This document shows positions 1 through 8,362 of a DNA stretch of 64,000 nt, piece by piece. The notes beneath the pieces are model-generated. The model was not told the origin of the DNA and searched no databases. It was given only the letters and a program-made list of their open reading frames with translations. The stretch covers positions 124,001 to 188,000 of the forward strand of contig JAEZZA010000017.1 in assembly GCA_023442525.1 (NCBI GenBank), read 5' to 3'. Every line of letters begins with the position of its first letter. Within the stretch, counting starts at the first letter, position 1. Both the position numbers and the translations under genes were made by a program. The DNA is from Bacteroidota bacterium. Its GTDB lineage: Bacteria > Bacteroidota > Bacteroidia > Bacteroidales > UBA10428.

Positions 1-1581
1 ATCATCAGGAACATCTATTTCCGTTCGGTGGATATTTTTGCACCTGAGGTTACCGATACGAGTTATATTCCGGTTTCCTGGTTCGAGAAACTTGTGAATA
101 TTTCACATAATGATACCCGGAAGTCGCTGCTTCAGCGATACCTGCTGTTTCAACCGGGCGACAGGCTCGACGTTTTCCTTGCAGCAGACAATGAGAGGAT
201 ACTAAGAGACCTGTCCTTTATTATGGATGCCCGATTTGTGGCCAGGAAAGTTAAGAACAGTCCCGACTCGGTGGACCTGATCCTGATCACACAGGATAAG
301 TTCCCGATTGGCCTTGATGTAAACATTGATAAACCCATAGTTGGATCGTTTGGTGTAACACACCAGAACATGCTGGGTTACGGACATCACTTATCGGCCT
401 CGGCGTACTTCGATAACCAACATCAACCACATCTGGGTTACTCATTGGGATACGGGACCACCAATATATACGGTACCTTCACTTCTGCACGGATTGGTTA
501 TATCAACAAATGGAACCAGGAGAGTTTTGATTTTGATTTTTTCAGGGAATTCAGGGCAATGAGTCTTCAAAACGCCGGTGGCTTCAGCTTTGAAAACTCA
601 GCATTGACCCAAAGTATCCACTTTCTGGATACAATTTTTGAATTAAGGGATTATAAATACACCCTGACCGATCTGTGGTTTGGACGGATTATCACACCAA
701 TCGGTGAGCAGACACAGCAGACGCGTTCCGGATTATACCTTGCTGCCCGGTTTAGTGATTATAATTCGATCCGGCAACCCGATATTGATGATAGTTATCT
801 TTATCCATATGATGATCGTATCCGGGTCCTGTTTTCTTTGGGGATTTCAAGGCAGGGTAACAGAAAGGATAATCTGATCTACACTTTCGGCCGAACCGAG
901 GACGTACCCTTCGGATACCAGTTTGATATAACATCGGGTTATGAATGGTCGTCCGGAAAATCACGACCTTACTTTTCCTTAACAGCCGCTTATGGCAGTT
1001 ATTTGAACAATTCATCCTATTTTTCCGGCAGGGTACAATACGGTACTTTTTTTCAAAACGGCAATGGGGAACAGGGCGTATTCCAGTTGCGAACCGATTA
1101 TTTTTCAAGATTATACAAGCGGCGAACGTTCATGTTCCGCAACTTCGTCACCCTGATGTCCAGCTTTGGAATAAACCGTAACCCGGGTGAATTTCTTACT
1201 ATCAGCAACAGGAAGGGAATAGCAGGCCTGGCCGGTACATCGTTAAGGGGGACTGATAAAGTGGTGCTGAACCTCGAAAGCGCTGTATTTACACCCTATG
1301 AACTGCTTGGCTTTAAATTCGCGGTTTTTGGCGGACTTGATCTGGGATTTATAAAACGTGAACAACAGAGATTTTCAGATTCAAGATTGTTCTCAGGAAT
1401 TAATCTGGGGATCAGGATCAGGAACGATCAACTGGTTTTCAACACTTTTGTTATCCGACTCGCATTTTACCCCGGCAGGCCCGATAATTCAACGGCCGAA
1501 AACTTCACTATTGATTACGTGCCACGTATACGGTTCAATGATTTTTTACCCGACAAGCCGGAGATTGTAGTATACCAGTAA
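1..1581 (+). CDS. BamA/TamA-like outer-membrane protein, 5' end missing
   Basis: The reading frame is open from base 1, so the gene starts before the window; the GTG at 28 is internal and not the start. The first visible part (to about base 250) looks like a POTRA domain, with the pattern of an LLF-x2-GD turn followed by a NERILRDL helix and a short strand. The rest alternates aromatic and polar residues as in a 16-strand beta-barrel of the surface antigen/Omp85 superfamily. Such proteins sit in the outer membrane and insert or export other proteins. The protein ends in VVYQ rather than the usual terminal aromatic residue. It is not possible to say whether this is BamA itself, TamA-like, or another Omp85 paralogue; the spread-out barrel and lack of neighbours of the bam locus favour a paralogue. 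Confidence 0.75.
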   Translation: MIRNIYFRSVDIFAPEVTDTSYIPVSWFEKLVNISHNDTRKSLLQRYLLFQPGDRLDVFLAADNERILRDLSFIMDARFVARKVKNSPDSVDLILITQDKFPIGLDVNIDKPIVGSFGVTHQNMLGYGHHLSASAYFDNQHQPHLGYSLGYGTTNIYGTFTSARIGYINKWNQESFDFDFFREFRAMSLQNAGGFSFENSALTQSIHFLDTIFELRDYKYTLTDLWFGRIITPIGEQTQQTRSGLYLAARFSDYNSIRQPDIDDSYLYPYDDRIRVLFSLGISRQGNRKDNLIYTFGRTEDVPFGYQFDITSGYEWSSGKSRPYFSLTAAYGSYLNNSSYFSGRVQYGTFFQNGNGEQGVFQLRTDYFSRLYKRRTFMFRNFVTLMSSFGINRNPGEFLTISNRKGIAGLAGTSLRGTDKVVLNLESAVFTPYELLGFKFAVFGGLDLGFIKREQQRFSDSRLFSGINLGIRIRNDQLVFNTFVIRLAFYPGRPDNSTAENFTIDYVPRIRFNDFLPDKPEIVVYQ

Positions 1582-1586
1582 TATTG

Positions 1587-2270
1587 TTACTGCAGTAATT
1601 TACTTAATATCTGAGTCATTTGCGAACGCGATACCTTCTTACTGTTCTGATGGGTAACAGGCTCAAGAATTGAAGTATCAAGATCCCGGAAACCGTCTGC
1701 CGTAAATCTCATGTTTAGGTGCAACAGCTTTAGTTGAAATTCCATCAATACACCTTTTACTTTTTTGTATGGGTTGGTGGCGTTGGGATGCCTGAGCGAA
1801 ATCTCCTCGGTATAATAAATTTCGAACGATTCATCGCCTGTGCCCGGATTTACAATTGCCTTCCGGCATAATAATCCCGCTATCATTTTGGTTTCATCGG
1901 TTTCGATTATTTCCATGTCATCCATGGTATCAAAACAGCACATTTGTTCGTCGCGATTCCCGGTAAATAAATAATGCTGATCGAACACCTTGAGCATTGT
2001 GGAGCATTTTCGCGTTTGGAAATTTGTAAACGCATTCAGTCTGTACAATCCCATGAAACCTTCGATATTATTTGTTGCTTCCTGCTCATTAAATGTTAGT
2101 TTCATTCTGGAAGGCAACACGCCAAGTGTCTTTTTATCAATATCGTTATTCAGATAGGTGATCTGATAATCAATCCTTCCCGAAGTTATTGAATTCTTTT
2201 TGTCGTTATTCCTGCATGAAAAAAGCAGGGCCGTAAGAAGAATTGCAGCAGTAACAGGTATCTTCCTCAT
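1587..2270 (-). CDS. Putative lipoprotein of unknown function
   Basis: A 227-residue protein with a short basic start, a hydrophobic stretch and a lipobox ending LLFSC near residue 19, so it is probably exported and lipid-anchored. The mature part has no motif that I recognise; it contains several cysteines (for example MCCFD) and a mixed alpha/beta composition resembling the GLPGLI/DUF4412-type periplasmic proteins common in Bacteroidota, but this is only a resemblance. It converges on the outer-membrane protein gene with a 5-base gap. A near-consensus -7 box (TATATTTC on the minus strand, about 2279-2286) lies just before the start. Confidence 0.7.
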   Translation of the reverse strand: MRKIPVTAAILLTALLFSCRNNDKKNSITSGRIDYQITYLNNDIDKKTLGVLPSRMKLTFNEQEATNNIEGFMGLYRLNAFTNFQTRKCSTMLKVFDQHYLFTGNRDEQMCCFDTMDDMEIIETDETKMIAGLLCRKAIVNPGTGDESFEIYYTEEISLRHPNATNPYKKVKGVLMEFQLKLLHLNMRFTADGFRDLDTSILEPVTHQNSKKVSRSQMTQILSKLLQ

Positions 2271-2467
2271 TAAATACGAAATATAGCAGGTTTACGGCTT
2301 ACAGGCTAATAGGTTCTCCATCATTGATCAAATTGTGATAAATCGGAGATTAAATGAGAATATCCGATGATAAAAACCGGATTCTGAAATTGAATATATA
2401 TGAACGCAATTTGAATGATCATGCATTTTCCTGATAAATATCATTACGATTGGTTTGATTGTTTGAT

Positions 2468-2475
2468 TAATTTTG
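2468..2475 (+). promoter_or_regulatory. Candidate Bacteroidota -7 promoter box for argF
   Basis: TAATTTTG matches the Bacteroidota -7 consensus TAnnTTTG exactly and ends 36 bases before the argF start. No TTTG stands at the ideal 19-base spacing upstream; the nearest are at 2454-2457 and 2462-2465. The gap 2271-2511 holds nothing else that I can name. Confidence 0.35.
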
Positions 2476-2511
2476 TGAAAGTCCGTTTAATATTTTAAAA
2501 TCATTTATCAT

Positions 2512-3513
2512 ATGCCATTTAATCTTAGAAACCGGAGCTTCCTTAAGCTGCTGGATTTTACGCCACAGGAAATAAAATTCCTGCTTGATCTTTCATTTGA
2601 ACTGAAGAAGTCAAAATACAGCGGAAACGAAGTACCCAGGCTGAAGGGTAAGAATATCGCGTTAATATTTGAGAAAACCAGTACAAGAACGAGATGTGCA
2701 TTTGAAGTGGCCGCGCACGATCAGGGGGCTCATGTGACTTATCTTGATCCGGTCAGCTCACAGATCGGTCATAAGGAGTCGGTACGGGATACGGCAAGAG
2801 TATTGGGTAGAATGTTTGATGGAATTGAATACAGGGGACACGGACAGGACATCGTGGAGGAATTAGCCGGGTACTCGGGTGTTCCGGTATGGAACGGACT
2901 TACCAATGAATATCATCCTACACAGGTGCTTGCTGATCTGATGACTATGATTGAACATTCGGATAAGCCCTTATCGGAGATGAAATTCTGTTATTTGGGC
3001 GATGCCCGGAATAATATGGGTAATTCGCTTATGGTGGGATGTGCAAAAATGGGAATTGACTTTCGTGCTGCTGCTCCGGCTGCTTGTCAGCCTGCAGAGG
3101 AACTCGTAAAAGAATGCAAATCGATTGCCTCAGAAACCGGTGCAAAAATAACCATTACCGATAACCTGGCAGAGGCTGTAAAAGATGTTGACTTTCTGTA
3201 TACCGACGTTTGGGTTTCGATGGGTGAACCGGCTGAAGTATGGGCTGAGCGTATTAAGCTTCTCACACCTTACCAGGTTAACCGGAAAGTAATTGAGCTT
3301 ACCGGCAACCCCAGGGTAAAATTCCTGCACTGCCTTCCTGCATTCCATGATCGCAGAACTAAAATAGGTGAGGAAATGTACCGGAAATTCGGGCTCGAAT
3401 GCATGGAAGTCACGGATGATGTATTTGAATCACCTGCATCAATAGTTTTTGATGAGGCCGAAAACCGGGTTCATACTATAAAAGCTGTGATGGTTGCCAC
3501 ACTGGGAGCGTAA
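2512..3513 (+). CDS. argF: Ornithine carbamoyltransferase
   Basis: Transfers the carbamoyl group from carbamoyl phosphate to ornithine, giving citrulline, in arginine synthesis (or the reverse in the deiminase pathway). The 333 residues match the normal family length. The carbamoyl-phosphate loop STRTR is at residues 57-61, a HPTQ motif lies near 140, and HCLP, which carries the catalytic cysteine, is at 273-276 within HCLPAFHD. The sequence follows the enterobacterial ArgF/ArgI type closely. Members of Bacteroides instead use N-succinyl- or N-acetylornithine carbamoyltransferase, so the classic form is worth noting. It is followed after 6 bases by the DUF456 gene, perhaps on the same transcript. 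No other arginine genes are in the window, so anabolic and catabolic roles cannot be separated. Confidence 0.95.
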   Translation: MPFNLRNRSFLKLLDFTPQEIKFLLDLSFELKKSKYSGNEVPRLKGKNIALIFEKTSTRTRCAFEVAAHDQGAHVTYLDPVSSQIGHKESVRDTARVLGRMFDGIEYRGHGQDIVEELAGYSGVPVWNGLTNEYHPTQVLADLMTMIEHSDKPLSEMKFCYLGDARNNMGNSLMVGCAKMGIDFRAAAPAACQPAEELVKECKSIASETGAKITITDNLAEAVKDVDFLYTDVWVSMGEPAEVWAERIKLLTPYQVNRKVIELTGNPRVKFLHCLPAFHDRRTKIGEEMYRKFGLECMEVTDDVFESPASIVFDEAENRVHTIKAVMVATLGA

Positions 3514-3519
3514 ACTGGT

Positions 3520-4038
3520 ATGGATTACCTTTTGATTATACTGGGAGTTATCTGTATCCTTGCCGGTTTTGCCGGCAGTATACTTCCCGGTTTGCCTGGC
3601 CCTCCTTTGAGTTACCTGGGTATCCTGTTGTTGCACTGGACCCGGTTTGCCGGTTTTTCGAGTCAGATGCTTATAACCTGGGCTATTGTTGTAATTATTG
3701 TGGCAGTTCTGGATTACGTAGTACCTATATGGGGTACAAGAAAGTATGGAGGAACAAAGGCTGGCGTCAGGGGCAGCACAATCGGACTTATTATTGGTGT
3801 TATTCTTTTGCCCATGCTGGGTATAGTCCTCGGACCTTTTGGAATTTTCGGAATACTTGGTGGCCCGTTTATCGGCGCATGGATTGGTGAACGTATGACA
3901 GGTCAGGATCCTCAGAAAGCACTTCGGGCGGCATTCGGTTCATTCGTGGGGTTTATCGCGGGTACGCTGATGAAAATTGCTGTATCGCTGATTCTTGCTT
4001 TTTATTTCTTCAGGGCTGTGTTTCAGACCTTGTTTTAA
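3520..4038 (+). CDS. DUF456 family membrane protein
   Basis: A 172-residue integral membrane protein with about four or five hydrophobic segments rich in Gly and Pro (for example GSILPGLPGPPLSYLG near residues 20-35 and LGPFGIFGILGGPFIGAW near 105-122). Gly-rich pairs of helices of this kind are characteristic of the DUF456 family, whose function is unknown. It starts 6 bases after argF and probably shares its transcript, although no functional link is known. It converges on the response regulator gene. Confidence 0.85.
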   Translation: MDYLLIILGVICILAGFAGSILPGLPGPPLSYLGILLLHWTRFAGFSSQMLITWAIVVIIVAVLDYVVPIWGTRKYGGTKAGVRGSTIGLIIGVILLPMLGIVLGPFGIFGILGGPFIGAWIGERMTGQDPQKALRAAFGSFVGFIAGTLMKIAVSLILAFYFFRAVFQTLF

Positions 4039-4081
4039 TCTTAGCTTTGGCCTGACTGCTATTGAACGAAGGCTGCATTAA

Positions 4082-4723
4082 TTATTGTAAGTCAACCAGG
4101 TTATTGCGGAAAGCGTAGAGTACCAACGAAAGAGAATTTCTGCATCCGGTTTTGGCCAGCAGATTGGCACGGTGATTTTCAACGGTCCTTTCACTCAGAA
4201 ACAACTTTGCAGCTATTTCAGTTGTATTCAATCCCTTGCACATCAGTTGAAGGATTTCACTTTCTCTTTGTGTGAGAGAGATCTGGTCACTGTTTTTTCG
4301 GTTCCTGATCAGATTTAAAAGAAGTTCCTGCGAAAAATATGTTTTACCTCTGAGAATATCATTTACCGCATCACGTAATTCGGAATTCTCGGCGTCTTTT
4401 AATATAAATCCTTTAACCCCGTTCTCAATAACACTGTTGTAATACTGCTCATCACCATACATCGAAACGACCAGTATCTTAATATCGGGAAATTCATGCA
4501 AAAGAACGCGACTGGCTTCAACTCCGTTAACCTGCGGCATATTGATGTCCATTATGATCAGATCGGGGACCAGTTCGCGTGTGATTTCAATCAATTCCTT
4601 TCCGTTGGCAACATCCGCAACAACATCAATATCTTCTAATTCTTCAAGGATGAGTTTAAGTCCTTCCCTGAACAATGTATGATCGTCTGCAATTACTACC
4701 TTAAATTTCTTTCCCGGAGTCAT
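4082..4723 (-). CDS. NarL/FixJ-family response regulator
   Basis: A 213-residue transcription regulator. Receiver domain at residues 7-125 with the acidic pair D13-D14 and the phosphoacceptor D59 in IIMDINMP. A LuxR-type helix-turn-helix follows at about 145-205 (LTQRESEILQLM ... SERTVENHRANLL). Its start codon lies inside the end of the upstream kinase gene (23-base overlap in another frame), so the two are translationally coupled and should be cognate partners. The signal and the target genes cannot be read from the sequence. Confidence 0.93.
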   Translation of the reverse strand: MTPGKKFKVVIADDHTLFREGLKLILEELEDIDVVADVANGKELIEITRELVPDLIIMDINMPQVNGVEASRVLLHEFPDIKILVVSMYGDEQYYNSVIENGVKGFILKDAENSELRDAVNDILRGKTYFSQELLLNLIRNRKNSDQISLTQRESEILQLMCKGLNTTEIAAKLFLSERTVENHRANLLAKTGCRNSLSLVLYAFRNNLVDLQ

Positions 4724-6194
4724 TTCGTGTTATTGTTTGTAGCTCAAAGCTAATATGAAATCCCTTTTTATCGGCACTATTTACGGTAAAATTACCCCCA
4801 AGTGCACTAATACGTGATATTATGTTGTTTAATCCCATGCCATTGCCCGGTGAATCTACTTTTTCATTCCAGTTGAATCCGATTCCGTCGTCGGAATACC
4901 GGCACATGAGCATTTTATCTTTATAGTCGAGTTCTATATCAATTGTATTGGCGCGTGCATGTTTTACCGTATTATTGATCAGTTCTTTTATTACCCTGTA
5001 CAATAAGACCTCTACAGTTTTCGGAAATCGTATTCCCTTTGTGTTTGTCTTTATATTGATATCATAATCTTTTGAAAACAAACCGGCAAAATTCTGAACA
5101 GCGGCGGAAAGACCGAAATTCAACAGGACATGCGGGCTCATGTCGTTGGAAATAATCTTAATGGCATCAATTACATCTCTCACAATATTGCCAATCTGTT
5201 GCGCGAGCTTGTTTTTCTTTCCCGAATAATCTGTCTCCAGGAAAGAATTGGTAAAAATCTTCAGGGCGGAAATCAGTGGACCTATCTCATCGTGCAGATC
5301 ACGAGCCAGACGGTTTCTTTCGACCTCTTCCGTTAGTATTACTGTTTCGAAGATTTTCCTGGCATGATTCTTTCTTTCTCTGATGTCCCGGATAATACAA
5401 AGTATGGCTTTTTTATTGTCATAAATTATCGGGACACTGCTGATTTCAATATTCAGAAGTGAACTATCCGAAGGTGAAATTACTTCGAGTTCCATTATAT
5501 CAGCCGGATTACCAATTTTCACCTGCTCGAGCATTTCGATTAAGAAGGGACGAAAGTCGGGCATTATATAGTCCATCAGAACATGGGTGTGCAGGAACTC
5601 ACTGTTAACACCAAGTAATTTGAAAAGGGCATCATTACCTTTTACATAGTCGTAATTATGATCAACAATGATGATAGCATCCTTGGAACCATTGAATATA
5701 TTCCGGAAATTAACTTCGCTTTTCTGAAGTTTGTTATACATTTCAATCAATTCAACAGTTCTCTCTTCGACGATAAGTTCGAGCTGATTCCGGTATTTTT
5801 CGAGTTCGATGGATTGGCTCTTTTGCCGGATGGATTTATTAAGTGTAATGTGAAGCGATTTTTTGAAATTACCGGCATTGTCCTTAATAATATATTCAAC
5901 TGCTCCCAGGTCCAGTGCTCTTAATACCGATTCTTCATTTCCTTCGGTAGTCATCACAATTAAAGGAATCTGTTTTATTGCCGGAATGATATCAATACAA
6001 TAACCATCCGGTAAAATGTAATCGGCTGCCACGGCATCGAAATCGTTTGTGGAAAAAAGTGCAAGTCCGTCCTTCAGATTACCGGCAACCGATATCCTAT
6101 AGGGTATGGATGTATGGAGCGACTGGTTAACGACTTCTACCCAATCGCCTGGTTCATTATCAATAATAAGCAAATTGAACACTCGGCGTTCCAT
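4701..6194 (-). CDS. Histidine kinase with N-terminal receiver and PAS domains
   Basis: A 497-residue soluble kinase without membrane segments. Order of domains: receiver at about 5-125 (acidic D12 and E14, phosphoacceptor D58 in AADYILPD), coiled-coil linker at 125-165, PAS sensor at about 165-275, and HisKA_3 with the phospho-accepting His in RDLHDEIG near residue 300. The HATPase domain has the N box ELINNTVKHA, a DDGIGF motif and GMGLNNI. HisKA_3 kinases normally pair with NarL-type regulators, which is the gene overlapping its 3' end. The receiver at the front suggests that another kinase or phosphorelay can modulate it; the PAS domain would sense a cytoplasmic cue or bind a cofactor. 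Confidence 0.92.
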   Translation of the reverse strand: MERRVFNLLIIDNEPGDWVEVVNQSLHTSIPYRISVAGNLKDGLALFSTNDFDAVAADYILPDGYCIDIIPAIKQIPLIVMTTEGNEESVLRALDLGAVEYIIKDNAGNFKKSLHITLNKSIRQKSQSIELEKYRNQLELIVEERTVELIEMYNKLQKSEVNFRNIFNGSKDAIIIVDHNYDYVKGNDALFKLLGVNSEFLHTHVLMDYIMPDFRPFLIEMLEQVKIGNPADIMELEVISPSDSSLLNIEISSVPIIYDNKKAILCIIRDIRERKNHARKIFETVILTEEVERNRLARDLHDEIGPLISALKIFTNSFLETDYSGKKNKLAQQIGNIVRDVIDAIKIISNDMSPHVLLNFGLSAAVQNFAGLFSKDYDINIKTNTKGIRFPKTVEVLLYRVIKELINNTVKHARANTIDIELDYKDKMLMCRYSDDGIGFNWNEKVDSPGNGMGLNNIISRISALGGNFTVNSADKKGFHISFELQTITRNDSGKEI

Positions 6195-6370
6195 AAAAAA
6201 TACTGGTAATGCTGAAATTCCTCAAAAAGTCAGACTTCCTCTAATTTGATTGCATTTCGGGTAGTGCTGCAATTTAACGAATAATCTGTTATAATATTAA
6301 CAGGGTATAAACGTTCTTAGATGTTATCCGGTTATATTAATTCAGGTTTTTCAAATTAAATATTTGTAAA

Positions 6371-7063
6371 ATGTTAATTCAATTCATGTTTTTAGTTTTT
6401 CTGGCGATCGGTTGGTTCCCGGTTTCGCGGGATAAAACTGTATCAGGATCGGATGTTGATTATCGCAATTTTCGAAAAGTTCAGGCTTACCAGAAAGAAA
6501 TTGATTTCAATCACACCGATTTTGACCGGATTAACCAGGTTGTATTTCATCTTACCAATGAAATCAGGGTGAAGAATAATCTGAATCCGCTCGAATATTC
6601 ACCGGAACTTGAGAAATCTGCTTTCATGCATGCTACAGACATGGTAAAAGATAATTTCTTCAACCACATCAACATCAAGGATTCCCGGAAACGTACGCCA
6701 AACGATCGTGCCCGGCTCTGTAATATTTCAAATCCATTCCTTGCCGAAAACCTGATCGAGGGATACGGACTTCAATATACTTCTTACGAACCTGTTTACC
6801 TGCGGGGCAAAGGTATGTTCAGCAAATCACCCGAAGGCGAACTGATTAAAGCCCATACCTATCTTTCGTTTGCCGAAGAGCAACTTAAACGGTGGATGGA
6901 CTCAAAAGAACACCGAAAAAACATACTCTCGAAAGATGCTCTTCAAATAGGGTGCGGTACCGCTATATTTATTAATAAGGAATTCAATGACATGCCCTCG
7001 TTTTATGTAGTGCAGAATTTTCAGTGGTACGAACCGATTAAGAGGAGCGGGCCGGGAGAGTAG
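6371..7063 (+). CDS. CAP (SCP/PR-1) domain protein, probably exported
   Basis: A 230-residue protein with a hydrophobic N-terminus (residues 2-17, MLIQFMFLVFLAIGW) that could be a signal peptide or anchor. The CAP fold signature runs from about residue 55 to the end: HATDMV, NFFNH, AENLIEGYG and WMDSKEHRKNIL supply the conserved His and Glu residues of the cavity. Bacterial CAP proteins are secreted, and their roles are poorly known. The sequence between AENL and the WMDS helix is longer than in the minimal bacterial CAP domain. It stands alone, divergent from the kinase and followed by a heptamer repeat tract. Confidence 0.85.
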   Translation: MLIQFMFLVFLAIGWFPVSRDKTVSGSDVDYRNFRKVQAYQKEIDFNHTDFDRINQVVFHLTNEIRVKNNLNPLEYSPELEKSAFMHATDMVKDNFFNHINIKDSRKRTPNDRARLCNISNPFLAENLIEGYGLQYTSYEPVYLRGKGMFSKSPEGELIKAHTYLSFAEEQLKRWMDSKEHRKNILSKDALQIGCGTAIFINKEFNDMPSFYVVQNFQWYEPIKRSGPGE

Positions 7064-7090
7064 ATACTGTTATGCCGGATTCTTTAAGCT

Positions 7091-7151
7091 GTACCTGTAC
7101 CTGTACCTGTAGCCTGCAGCCTGTAGCCTGTAGCCTGTAGCCTGTAGCCTG
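7091..7151 (+). repeat. Tandem repeat: 3 x GTACCT then 6 x GTAGCCT
   Basis: Three copies of GTACCT (7091-7108) run directly into six copies of a heptamer, GTAGCCT, one with a single change (GCAGCCT at 7116-7122), ending at 7151. The tract lies 27 bases behind the stop codon of the CAP gene, outside any gene. The step from a 6- to a 7-base unit looks like slippage plus insertion of one G. Confidence 0.9.
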
Positions 7152-7260
7152 ACTTAAACCCTGAAACCCTCTTCCCTCAGCCATTTATTTCCCGAAAATC
7201 ATTATTTTTCATAAAAATTTGCAGCATTTTAGATGGATACCCGTATTTATTCATGAGTAA

Positions 7261-7821
7261 ATGACAAAACCAAAGGGTTACGAAATTCATCAGGAACTCA
7301 TAGAACGATGTCGCACCGGCGACAGAAATGCACAACGTGAGATATACAGACTGTATTACAAGGCCATGTATAACACCTGTTACCGGATGCTGAACAACCA
7401 GGTTGAAGCAGAAGATGTCATGCAGGAATCGTTTCTTGCAGCATTTCTGAAGATCAACAACTATAGGGGAGAGATGACTTTCGGTTCGTGGCTGAAAAAG
7501 ATTGTGATCAACAGAACTATTGACGTTCTCAGAACACGGAAGGTTAAGTTTGAAGAGATCAATGAAAAATCAGCCGTGTACGAGAATGAAAACCCTGAGT
7601 TGGATTTTGAGGAAGACGGCAGCAGAATGATTGAACGGATTAAGGAGTCAATCAGTAAGCTTCCGGAGGGTTTCAGAATCGTGCTTACACTGTCATTATT
7701 TGAAGGCTTTGATCATGAAGAGATTGCTTCAATTCTTAAAATAAGCGAATCAACATCGCGATCACAGCTTGCAAGGGCAAAAAAGAAACTGATTGAGATT
7801 TTAAATAATAATGTAAAATGA
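7261..7821 (+). CDS. ECF-type RNA polymerase sigma factor
   Basis: A 186-residue sigma-70 family protein of the extracytoplasmic function class. Region 2 covers about residues 10-95 (CYRMLNNQVEAEDVMQESFLAAF is the conserved stretch, at about 38-60) and region 4 about 125-180, with the helix-turn-helix LSLFEGFDHEEIASILKISESTSRSQLARAKKKL. No extra C-terminal domain. The next gene overlaps its stop by four bases (ATGA at 7818-7821) and encodes a membrane protein that is the likely anti-sigma factor. It should direct polymerase to a small regulon, possibly including this operon, after a cell-envelope signal. Confidence 0.94.
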   Translation: MTKPKGYEIHQELIERCRTGDRNAQREIYRLYYKAMYNTCYRMLNNQVEAEDVMQESFLAAFLKINNYRGEMTFGSWLKKIVINRTIDVLRTRKVKFEEINEKSAVYENENPELDFEEDGSRMIERIKESISKLPEGFRIVLTLSLFEGFDHEEIASILKISESTSRSQLARAKKKLIEILNNNVK

Positions 7822-8351
7822 AGCCTTTAGAGGATTTTATAACAAACAACGCAGAGCGTTTTGATACCGGGGAGCCTCTACCGGGTCATTTCAATCGCTT
7901 TGACGAAAGGCTTGAAAGATCGGGAAAGTTGAGGCTATTTCCTCGCGTGAGCCTGCTGGTAAGAATTGCCGCGATTTTTATAATAGGAATGGTTCTGACA
8001 TTCTTTGCCTTTCGTGCATCTCAGTATGTTAAAAATGATTTGAAGTATATTGTATCAGCAGCTGGCTATCCCGAACTCCTTGAAGCCGAGGATTATTATT
8101 CGTTTCAGACAGAGATTTTCTACTCGAAAATTCAGAATCTGACAATCGGGAATGATAACTCTCAGAAGAAACAGATCCTGGATGAGCTGTCGGCCATGGA
8201 TAACCAGGTCAAGATGCTTAAACATGATTTGGTTTTGAATCCGGATAACGAACGCGTTGTGCAAGCCATAATAAATACTTACCAGTTAAAGCTTGAATTC
8301 ATGGATATGATTCTCACCCGCACCCAGGTAAATAATCCCAAAATTCTTTAA
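7818..8351 (+). CDS. Probable membrane anti-sigma factor
   Basis: A 177-residue protein with a cytoplasmic N-terminal part of about 47 residues containing the motif GHFNRFDERL, one membrane helix at about 50-68 (RIAAIFIIGMVLTFFAF) and a helical periplasmic part. The GHFxRFxxRL motif recurs in Bacteroidota proteins encoded directly behind ECF sigma factors. There is no HxxxCxxC zinc anti-sigma motif. The four-base start/stop overlap with the sigma gene, the topology and the position support an anti-sigma role, but this is inference from context. Confidence 0.7.
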   Translation: MKPLEDFITNNAERFDTGEPLPGHFNRFDERLERSGKLRLFPRVSLLVRIAAIFIIGMVLTFFAFRASQYVKNDLKYIVSAAGYPELLEAEDYYSFQTEIFYSKIQNLTIGNDNSQKKQILDELSAMDNQVKMLKHDLVLNPDNERVVQAIINTYQLKLEFMDMILTRTQVNNPKIL

Positions 8352-8362
8352 AAATTACAGCT

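Noticed and set aside
2271..2511. Possible small RNA or riboswitch in the longest gene gap
   Set aside because: AT-rich with no strong hairpin or known motif apart from a -7 box.
4701..4723. Frameshifted fusion of kinase and response regulator
   Set aside because: Both proteins are complete at their ends and the regulator has a normal start; the 23-base overlap is a common coupling arrangement.
7091..7151. Possible CRISPR array
   Set aside because: Units are only 6-7 bases without spacers, and no cas genes are near.
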